The translations under genes were made by a program, and so were the position numbers. From Thermococci archaeon (GTDB lineage: Archaea; Hadarchaeota; B88-G9): DNA of 13,749 bases. Positions within the stretch are counted from its first letter, which is position 1, and every line of letters starts with the position of its first letter. The stretch lies in the NCBI GenBank assembly GCA_003660555.1, contig QMUK01000027.1, positions 1 to 13,749 on the forward strand, in the 5' to 3' direction. Below are positions 9,421 through 13,749 of this stretch, in pieces. The notes beneath the pieces are model-generated. The model searched no databases. It saw only the letters and a list, made by a program, of their open reading frames with translations, and was not told the origin of the DNA.

Positions 9421-10592
9421 ATCAATTCCTCCAGAGCCTTGGATACTTTCTCGGGTGGGACTCCTAGGCTTATCTCTTTGGTCCTACCATATCTACCTTT
9501 ACTCACTACCTTGGCGTTTATTATTCCCAACATGTCTAGCTCGGAGATTAAGTCCGAAACCCTTCTCTGCGTCAGGACTTCTACCCCGGTTCTATGGCAA
9601 AGATCTCTGTATAGATCGTATACCTCTCCAGTGCTGGATGGTCTGCCCAGTAATAAGACACTGTATAAGACTAACTTGGACTGCTTCGGAAGAGTCCTTA
9701 TTACCTCTATTATTCTGTCTTGCTCGAGTTTCTCCTTGGCTTTCCTAACGTGACTCTCTTCCACTCTCTGGGATCCCTCTTCCTCAGCTATTTCTCCGGA
9801 AATTCTCAGTAAATCTAGGGCTCTCCTAGCGTCTCCGTGTTCCTGTGCTGCTAGAGCCGCGCATAGGTTTATTGCTTCTTTTGTGACTACCCCGTCCTTG
9901 AAAGCTATCTTAGCTCTTTCTCCTAATATGTCTCTTAATTGAAGCGCATTGTACGGCTCGAACACTATTTCCTCTTGACTCAAGCTGCTCTTAACCCTTG
10001 GGTCTAAGTAGTCCACGAGCTTCAGATCGTTGGTTATTCCCACCACACTCACCTTGGAGTTCCTCAACTCAGAGTTCATTCTAGTCAAGTTGTAGAGGAC
10101 GTCGTCTCCACTCTTTTTGACTAGCTTATCGATTTCATCTAGGATTATAACTACGAACCTCTCCTCCGAATCTACTGAATTGAAAAAAGATTTGTACACT
10201 TGGTCTGTTGGCCAACCGGTTAGTGGTACTTCTTCCCCAAACGTGTAGGCTAGATTCGCTAGAACTCTATACCTAGTGTCCACTTCAACGCAGTTTATGT
10301 AAACTACCTCTATGGGTATCTGCTTTTTCTCACCTACTTGTTTTAGCTCTCTTCCAACGAATTTGGCTACTGCTGTCTTCCCTGTGCCGGTCTTACCGTA
10401 TATGAAGACATTCGATGGTGTTTCTCCTCTCAATGGAGAAACCAAGATTCTGGCCAGTCTGCTTATTTCCCTCTCTCTGTGAGGTAGATGTTCTGGGGTA
10501 TATGTATGTCTCAGTGCCTCTTTATTACGAAATATCGTTTCTCTTCTCAGAAGCGTATCGAACAATTCAGTTAGGGTCTTCTGAACTTCCAA
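9417..10592 (-). CDS. orc1: Orc1/Cdc6-family replication initiator
   Basis: The 391-aa initiator has an AAA+ module with Walker A GKTGTGKT (66-73), Walker B VIILDEID (148-154), sensor 1 GITND (185-189) and sensor 2 GDARRALDLL (253-262). A winged-helix DNA-binding domain follows (about 300-385, with QRRVSDLISELDMLGII as the recognition-helix region). The protein binds Origin Recognition Boxes, remodels the origin and recruits MCM. The adjacent ORBs (10613-10922) are the expected cognate sites, which makes this the Orc1-1 type. The start is TTG 10592 with GGTGAGGGG upstream. It is the first gene of the minus-strand cluster and its 3' end overlaps rpa by 4 bp. A mini-ORB in its leader suggests autoregulation. 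Confidence 0.96.
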   Translation of the reverse strand: MEVQKTLTELFDTLLRRETIFRNKEALRHTYTPEHLPHREREISRLARILVSPLRGETPSNVFIYGKTGTGKTAVAKFVGRELKQVGEKKQIPIEVVYINCVEVDTRYRVLANLAYTFGEEVPLTGWPTDQVYKSFFNSVDSEERFVVIILDEIDKLVKKSGDDVLYNLTRMNSELRNSKVSVVGITNDLKLVDYLDPRVKSSLSQEEIVFEPYNALQLRDILGERAKIAFKDGVVTKEAINLCAALAAQEHGDARRALDLLRISGEIAEEEGSQRVEESHVRKAKEKLEQDRIIEVIRTLPKQSKLVLYSVLLLGRPSSTGEVYDLYRDLCHRTGVEVLTQRRVSDLISELDMLGIINAKVVSKGRYGRTKEISLGVPPEKVSKALEELI

Positions 10593-10612
10593 AGCCCCTC
10601 ACCCCCTCACAC

Positions 10613-10628
10613 TTCTCCAGTGGAAGCA
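10613..10628 (+). promoter_or_regulatory. Mini-ORB in the orc1 promoter
   Basis: CTCCAGTGGAAG (10615-10626) carries the ORB dyad core TCCAGTGGA seen in the other boxes. A C-rich tract (10601-10607) lies at a slightly larger distance than in the full ORBs. It lies just downstream of the orc1 TATA box at the predicted start site, where bound Orc1 would block transcription. Confidence 0.6.
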
Positions 10629-10631
10629 GAG

Positions 10632-10646
10632 GTATATATCGTTATT
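10632..10646 (-). promoter_or_regulatory. Promoter of the orc1-rpa-radA operon
   Basis: On the minus strand GATATATACC (10631-10640) is a good TATA box with GCGAAATAAC immediately upstream as a BRE. The expected start is about 25 nt downstream, near 10610, giving a leader of about 18 nt that contains the Shine-Dalgarno GGTGAGG. An ORB core lies between the TATA box and the start codon. Confidence 0.65.
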
Positions 10647-10665
10647 TCGCGTGGACCGTAGTGTC

Positions 10666-10698
10666 ACCCCCTTGTTTCCAGTGGAGCGGATGGAGTAT
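10666..10698 (+). promoter_or_regulatory. Origin Recognition Box 1
   Basis: ACCCCCTTGTTTCCAGTGGA followed by GCGGATGGAGTAT. The C-run (the G-string on the other strand) plus the TTTCCAGTGGA core is the archaeal ORB consensus bound by Orc1/Cdc6. It is identical to ORB 2 over 32 of 33 bp. Confidence 0.9.
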
Positions 10699-10730
10699 TA
10701 CACTGGAGCAGCGTCACCTAGGAGAGTGGG

Positions 10731-10763
10731 ACCCCCTTGTTTCCAGTGGAGCGGGTGGAGTAT
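10731..10763 (+). promoter_or_regulatory. Origin Recognition Box 2
   Basis: ACCCCCTTGTTTCCAGTGGA followed by GCGGGTGGAGTAT. This is a direct repeat of ORB 1, starting 65 bp later (about six helical turns), with one A/G difference at its 25th base. The conserved 13-bp tail beyond the usual ORB suggests an extended recognition unit. Confidence 0.9.
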
Positions 10764-10890
10764 GCGTTCCTCCCAAGTGTGAATCTGGACTTCTAAGTAA
10801 GGGTAGTCAAGTTTATATACCAGAGAGATCAATAACTTGGGGGGATTCTGTTTTGATCTAGTGGTGTACCACGATACCACTATCGTTCTG

Positions 10891-10922
10891 TTCCAGTGGC
10901 TCCACTGGAAGAGAAGGGGTGG
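10891..10922 (-). promoter_or_regulatory. Inverted ORB 3 with back-to-back core
   Basis: CTCCACTGGAAGAGAAGGGGT (10900-10920, shown in two parts: core CTCCACTGGAA, G-string AAGGGGT) is an ORB in the opposite orientation to ORBs 1 and 2. A second core, TTCCAGTGG (10891-10899), lies back-to-back with it and forms a 20-bp near-palindrome. The 10-bp GTGGCTCCAC occurs twice, at 10896-10905 and 10919-10928. Confidence 0.8.
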
Positions 10923-11016
10923 CTCCACCCGAAGGATATCTCGAACATATCCCGATTTTATTATTATCGTGATACATGTGTATTTCAAGTAGGCGGAAGG
11001 GTCATTTCCTCTCCAC

Positions 11017-11057
11017 CAAACAACTAATCTCGATTCTCATGAGACATTAGTTGTTTG
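11017..11057. repeat. 41-bp palindromic repeat, copy 1
   Basis: The arms CAAACAACTAAT (11017-11028) and ATTAGTTGTTTG (11046-11057) are perfect 12-bp inverted repeats. They enclose 17 bp with a second, inner palindrome TCTCATGAGA. It is identical over all 41 bp to copy 2. It could form a cruciform or be a dyad operator. It lies between the origin boxes and the rightward promoter. Confidence 0.9.
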
Positions 11058-11080
11058 TCACAGACTACCTTTGCCCCTGC

Positions 11081-11121
11081 CAAACAACTAATCTCGATTC
11101 TCATGAGACATTAGTTGTTTG
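11081..11121. repeat. 41-bp palindromic repeat, copy 2
   Basis: This is an exact copy of the repeat at 11017-11057, starting 64 bp later, with an unrelated 23-bp interval between them. It ends about 10 bp before the BRE/TATA of the rightward promoter, a position suited to a regulator of that operon. It is also close enough to the origin to be a replication element. Confidence 0.9.
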
Positions 11122-11130
11122 CGCACGAAC

Positions 11131-11146
11131 GGAAAATTATATATAT
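11131..11146 (+). promoter_or_regulatory. Promoter of the rightward RNA / Ro60-like operon
   Basis: GGAAAA (BRE-like, 11131-11136) runs directly into TTATATATAT (11137-11146), one of the best TATA boxes in the window. Transcription should start near 11165-11168, just before the GCCACC that opens the candidate structured RNA. Confidence 0.65.
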
Positions 11147-11164
11147 GGGTGCATGTCTACCCTC

Positions 11165-11295
11165 TACAGCCACCCTCGGGGGAGATACGTTTTGCCACTC
11201 CCTATGTATACCTCCCTCTGGGGAGGTCTTTAGGGTCGGCAGGGCCGAAAGTCTCCCCTCATCTCGGTGGCATTTCCTCCTGCTTCTGCTTTTTT
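11165..11295 (+). ncRNA. Candidate structured small RNA (Y RNA-like?) or structured leader
   Basis: The roughly 130-nt stretch between a TATA box and a T6 tract folds by eye into nested helices. The terminal stem is GCCACC (11169-11174) with GGTGGC (11266-11271). After an internal loop there is a 9-bp stem, 11178-11186 with 11251-11259, including two G-U pairs at its ends. Inside are a hairpin CCCTA (11200-11204)/TAGGG (11231-11235) topped by ACCTCCC (11210-11216)/GGGAGGT (11221-11227) with a TCTG loop, and a small hairpin CGGC/GCCG (11237-11247). The 3' tail is pyrimidine-rich. A terminal stem, internal loop, second stem and U-rich 3' end resemble the general plan of Y RNAs, and the operon encodes a Ro60-like protein. 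I see no match to tRNA, SRP or RNase P RNA. A cis-acting leader of the next gene is the alternative. Confidence 0.45.
11272..11295 (+). terminator. Pyrimidine tract with T6, possible terminator or attenuator
   Basis: A C/T-rich run after the terminal stem ends in six T residues (11290-11295), the form of an intrinsic archaeal terminator. The next start codon is only 11 nt further, so either some transcripts read through (attenuation) or the T-run marks the 3' end of a processed RNA. Confidence 0.4.
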
Positions 11296-11306
11296 GCGGT
11301 GGGAAG

Positions 11307-11576
11307 GTGCGAGCTAAGAGGGTATCGACCCTAGATAGGGAAACAAACGAGGAAGTAGGTGTACTTGAGAAAGTGCGAAATCAGAGGAAGATACTGGCTT
11401 TGGGTAAGGAAATAGAAGTACCAGAGGCTTTGGAGGAACTTCTCGAGAGAAACCCAATTGAGGTCCTGAGTAAAGTAGATCCAGAATTGGCTAGAGAATT
11501 GAAGGGCAAGAGCATAGAGATCAGGACGGAAGGAAGGTACATAGTGATCTACAGATCAGACGCTGTTTTCGGTTAG
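11307..11576 (+). CDS. Small protein ending in Gly, possible prokaryotic ubiquitin-like (Prok_Ub/PRTRC-C-like)
   Basis: The protein is 89 aa from GTG 11307, with GGTGGG 4 nt upstream. A longer in-frame start at 11115 would read through the palindromic repeat, promoter and RNA and is not credible. A charged N-terminus (1-25) is followed by a strand (KILALGKEIEVP, about 28-39), a helix (EALEELLERN), NPIEVL, DPELARELKG and a terminal strand pair with EGRYIVIYRSDAVFG, ending in glycine. The order xPxEVL...PELA...G..hhh.hxx...G resembles, from memory, small ubiquitin-like proteins of the Prok_Ub/PRTRC protein C family, which co-occur with E1-like enzymes. An E1-like gene lies two genes downstream. 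It ends in Phe-Gly rather than Gly-Gly. It is a real gene by context; the function is a hypothesis. Confidence 0.7.
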   Translation: MRAKRVSTLDRETNEEVGVLEKVRNQRKILALGKEIEVPEALEELLERNPIEVLSKVDPELARELKGKSIEIRTEGRYIVIYRSDAVFG

Positions 11577-11581
11577 GGGGA

Positions 11582-13090
11582 GTGCAGTTGTCGAGGTCCC
11601 ACAGGGCCTCAGAGCCAAACGAATCATTAGTCGAAGTTCTGTTCCACTACTTGACTGGAGGATCTAAGTGGGATCTACGCGTTAAGAGCTTGCACTTGAG
11701 GGAGATCTCTAGGGAGGATCCAGATCCATTGGCTAGAGTAATCGCCTACTGCATAGAAAGAGGAGTTTATCACAGAAAAAGACTGTGCAGTGCTCTGCTT
11801 TCACTCCTAAACCACTCCTCGAAGAGATACAGGGAAACCGCTTGGACCCTCATCCAGAGGGTCCCCCTACCCCATTTATTACATTTCTCCGAGATAGTAA
11901 ACGGTAAGGAGAACACTAAGAGATTGAGAATGGCTATAGCAGTTAAGATAGCTAACTCGAGCAGAGAGGAAATAATGAAAGCATATTTCTCATCTCCTTG
12001 TAGATTCAGGAGACTCTTCTCCTATCTCAGGCTTCCGAGAGAGAAAATAAATGGAAAGAGAATATCACATGAGAATTACCTCTTCGCCTCTAATCTCTCT
12101 AGGCTCTCGGTCGAAGAGGCAATCGAGAAGCTTGGAGTCGGACTAATCGATCTAGTGAAGTACGCGCCTTTTCACGTGCTTGTGAACGTAGTCCAGAATC
12201 CCAGGGAGGCAGAAGAGATTGCTAAGTCTTCTAAGCCAGAGGACTTCTTGAGGCATGCCGTGTGGTACAGAACGGTCCTAGGAGAGAAATTCGAGGAGAT
12301 AGCCCGAAGGAAGATCAGGGAGATGAGGAACCCATTTGCCTTTTCCCACATATTGGAACACCTCAAGGAGAACGAAGCTATAACGGAAGACCTGGAGAGG
12401 GAAATCCTGAGAAGAATGAGGGAAGTTGCCGAGGAGGTAATAGCCAGAATTGGCCTAAGGGACTTGGCCATAATATTCGACGTATCAGGATCCATGGCAG
12501 AGTCCAAGGAAATAGCTGAGGCCTTTTACAGGTTCTTCAGCTCCAAGGCTGGAGTGAGATACCTCATAGCCTTCAGGGAATACGCCTTTCTGCTCGATCC
12601 AGAGGAGATCAAAGAGATCGAAGTGGATGGAACTACCTCCATAGGGAGCTCAATACTCCTCCTTGCAAAGGAAATTAAGAGAAGTGGAAATAGAGTCAAA
12701 TTGATAATTCTAATCAGCGACTTTGAGGAGAACACTCCTCCCTATTTGAGAGAAACGATAGGCCTCTTGGAGAAACTAGGGAGACCACCTCTGATTTTCG
12801 TAAGAGTCCCAGGGAGTGGAGATGAGAGAGTAAGGGCGAGCGAGCTAAATTACCCTTGCGCGGAGGTAGAAGTGAGTGAGTTTCACCCAAGGCTAGCTCT
12901 TGGAATAATATCAAATGTCTTAGAGTTAGCGAGCACCATCTACAACGAGGGAGGGCTAAGAGAAGAAGAGATTACATCCAGAAGACCAATGCTTGAGGAA
13001 ATAGGATCCATAACTCTCCCAAGGAGACCAAGGGAAAGTCTGAGAAAAGGTTTCTTGGCCAAACTCCTAGGAGGAGGGGAGGAGAGATGA
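11582..13090 (+). CDS. TROVE-vWA protein, Ro60-like RNA-binding protein
   Basis: The 502-aa protein has a helical-repeat N-terminal half and a C-terminal von Willebrand A domain, the layout of Ro60/Rsr. TROVE-like features compared with animal Ro60 are RVPLPHLLHF (93-102), RLRMAIA (114-120), RRLFSYLRL (143-151), NLSRLS (171-176) and especially APFHVLV (195-201), matching the family's HPFHILI segment. The vWA domain (about 293-455) has a full MIDAS: DVSGS (300-304), T351/T352 and ISDFEE (D380). Ro60 proteins are rings that bind Y RNAs on the outside and single-stranded 3' ends of misfolded RNA in the central hole; that role here is inference. Shine-Dalgarno GGGGGAG abuts GTG 11582 but is ideally spaced for TTG 11588, so the true start may be two codons later. 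It overlaps the E1-like gene by ATGA. Confidence 0.8.
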   Translation: MQLSRSHRASEPNESLVEVLFHYLTGGSKWDLRVKSLHLREISREDPDPLARVIAYCIERGVYHRKRLCSALLSLLNHSSKRYRETAWTLIQRVPLPHLLHFSEIVNGKENTKRLRMAIAVKIANSSREEIMKAYFSSPCRFRRLFSYLRLPREKINGKRISHENYLFASNLSRLSVEEAIEKLGVGLIDLVKYAPFHVLVNVVQNPREAEEIAKSSKPEDFLRHAVWYRTVLGEKFEEIARRKIREMRNPFAFSHILEHLKENEAITEDLEREILRRMREVAEEVIARIGLRDLAIIFDVSGSMAESKEIAEAFYRFFSSKAGVRYLIAFREYAFLLDPEEIKEIEVDGTTSIGSSILLLAKEIKRSGNRVKLIILISDFEENTPPYLRETIGLLEKLGRPPLIFVRVPGSGDERVRASELNYPCAEVEVSEFHPRLALGIISNVLELASTIYNEGGLREEEITSRRPMLEEIGSITLPRRPRESLRKGFLAKLLGGGEER

Positions 13091-13704
13091 GGAAGGTGAG
13101 AGCCCTCTTCCTCGGATGCGGATTCCTGGGTTCGAACCTAGTACCTCAAGTCCTACCTCATTTGTCTTCTCTCGTATTGGTGGACAGAGACGAGGTCGAG
13201 CTAGGCAATTACGATAATCACTTAATCCCAAAGGGATATGAGGGCAGGAAGAAGGTCATGGCTCTAGCATCCTTGGTTTCCCTCCTTTCAGAAGTACCAG
13301 TTTTCCCCGTTCACATGAACGTCCAGAAGATGGAACAACTAATGGACCTCCAGAGCAAGTTCGATCCAGATATAGTCATTTGTAGTTTCGATAACGTCGA
13401 ATCTAGGGCATTAGTCAGGGAATACTCCTCGAGAAGCAGAATCCCAACTCTGTTCCTAGGGGTCACCGAGAACTACATTTACATCGACTGGGGAGAGAAC
13501 CTAGTTCTCCCGAGGGGAGACATAAGTAGTGTTCTTAGGGGAGTGAGGGACGTTTGCTCTAGGCTGGACTTCAGAGCTCTAGGATCTCTAGCATCCGCTC
13601 TGGCATATTACTCCTTCAGAGAGTGGCTAATGAATGACTCAGAGATCTCCTTCATAGCCCACATTAGCGAAGATGGAATAAGAATAAGCAGATTGGTGAG
13701 GTAA
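13087..13704 (+). CDS. E1/ThiF/MoeB-like adenylating enzyme
   Basis: The 205-aa protein has a Rossmann nucleotide-binding start GCGFLGS (10-16). The E1-family acidic and Asn segment is LVDRDEVELGNYDNH (31-45; D33, D35, N41). A basic pair (R54, K55) is at the position of the ATP-contacting Arg/Lys, and SFDNVESR (100-107) matches the family's DN...R motif. C157, upstream of the small-residue helix RALGSLASALAYYSF (163-177), is the candidate for the catalytic cysteine. The CxxC zinc pairs of MoeB/ThiF are absent, and the protein is short (about 240 is usual). Family members adenylate the C-terminal glycine of a ubiquitin-like partner. ATG 13087 overlaps the vWA stop (ATGA) with GGAGGGGAGGAG upstream. 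The small Gly-ending protein of the same operon is the obvious candidate substrate. Confidence 0.82.
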   Translation: MRKVRALFLGCGFLGSNLVPQVLPHLSSLVLVDRDEVELGNYDNHLIPKGYEGRKKVMALASLVSLLSEVPVFPVHMNVQKMEQLMDLQSKFDPDIVICSFDNVESRALVREYSSRSRIPTLFLGVTENYIYIDWGENLVLPRGDISSVLRGVRDVCSRLDFRALGSLASALAYYSFREWLMNDSEISFIAHISEDGIRISRLVR

Positions 13705-13749
13705 TTGTTAGCCCTGATCGGATACAGGAAGTTTCCGATATTCTATTCG
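13704..13749 (+). CDS. Possible beginning of the next gene (partial, start uncertain)
   Basis: Two frames remain open to the window edge. One starts at TTG 13705 immediately after the E1-like stop (LLALIGYRKFPIFYS) with GGTGAGG 3 nt upstream. The other reads IVSPDRIQEVSDILF from ATT 13704; it looks more protein-like, with a beta strand plus amphipathic helix reminiscent of JAB/MPN N-termini, but has no ATG, GTG or TTG after the last in-frame stop (13665-13667). Only about 15 codons are visible, so neither can be settled here. Confidence 0.25.
   Translation, partial: MVSPDRIQEVSDILF

Larger units (their letters stand above)
10593..10990. other. Chromosomal replication origin (oriC, Orc1-dependent)
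   Basis: The non-coding region beside orc1 holds ORBs 1 and 2 in one orientation and ORB 3 in the other. They enclose an interval (10764-10890) whose 10791-10860 segment is about 64% A+T, with TTTATATA at 10812-10819. A second A+T-rich stretch (about 68%) covers 10931-10990, just outside ORB 3. Inverted ORBs flanking a melting region are the standard layout of Orc1-type archaeal origins. Operons diverge on both sides, so they are transcribed co-directionally with the forks. Which A+T-rich stretch is the unwinding element is not clear from composition alone. Confidence 0.88.

Noticed and set aside
10415-10861. Plus-strand open frame of 148 codons overlapping the orc1 start and the origin
   Set aside because: Antisense to a certain orc1 gene and running through the ORBs; composition is that of a shadow frame.
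10698-10988. Minus-strand open frame of 96 codons across the origin
   Set aside because: It spans ORBs 2 and 3 and the A+T-rich region, with no Shine-Dalgarno site and no recognisable protein pattern.
11017-11121. Two identical repeats with a unique 23-bp interval, as in a short CRISPR array
   Set aside because: Only two units, repeats are 41 bp and almost wholly palindromic, the interval is very short, no cas genes are present, and they sit at a promoter next to the origin.
11169-11271. tRNA or tRNA-like gene, SRP RNA or RNase P RNA
   Set aside because: No T-arm GGTTCGANNCC, no 7-bp acceptor with a CCA-adjacent layout, no SRP helix-8 motif and no RNase P P4 core could be found.
11115-11306. 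Upstream extension of the small Gly-ending gene to ATG 11115 (153 aa in total)
   Set aside because: The extension would translate the palindromic repeat arm, the BRE/TATA box and the structured RNA; it is Cys/Ser-rich and unlike the rest, and it lacks a Shine-Dalgarno site, while GTG 11307 has GGTGGG.

Overview
The window comes from a thermophilic-looking archaeon. It carries Orc1/Cdc6, RadA, a multi-OB RPA with a zinc ribbon, an OapC/ArvC-type zinc-ribbon protein, TATA/BRE promoters, strong archaeal Shine-Dalgarno sites, frequent TTG/GTG starts and AGA/AGG-rich arginine codons. The gene mix (euryarchaeal-type RPA plus TrpB2 and a Cdc48-like ATPase) would fit a deep-branching lineage such as Korarchaeota, but I cannot place it from sequence alone.

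Layout. Positions 1-1396 (+) hold a promoter and the TrpB2-type tryptophan synthase beta gene, which runs tail-to-tail into the next cluster. Positions 10592 down to 1380 (-) hold eight tightly packed or overlapping co-directional genes: orc1/cdc6, rpa, radA, a phosphoglycolate-phosphatase-like HAD enzyme, an OapC-type zinc ribbon, a secreted CARDB/DUF11 protein with a PGF-type C-terminal anchor, a class I aminotransferase and a single-domain Cdc48-like AAA ATPase. Positions 10593-11306 are non-coding. They hold a chromosomal replication origin with canonical Origin Recognition Boxes (two near-identical direct copies, one inverted copy and one in the orc1 promoter), two identical 41-bp palindromic repeats, a strong plus-strand promoter and a candidate structured small RNA ending in a T-run. 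Positions 11307-13704 (+) hold a three-gene operon: an 89-aa protein ending in Gly that resembles prokaryotic ubiquitin-like proteins, a TROVE-vWA (Ro60-like) protein and an E1/ThiF-like protein. A further reading frame runs off the right edge.

How it works together. The left arm is a replication/recombination operon that diverges from its own origin, and Orc1 probably represses its own promoter through the ORB there. The right arm is the most novel part. It is an archaeal Ro60-like gene with a structured RNA encoded directly upstream, as Y RNAs commonly lie beside Ro60 genes in bacteria. It is sandwiched between a possible ubiquitin-like modifier and its possible activating enzyme. The start of the next reading frame weakly resembles the beginning of a JAB/MPN peptidase. 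If confirmed, this would be an RNA-binding Ro60 module coupled to a ubiquitin-like conjugation or sulfur-transfer system.
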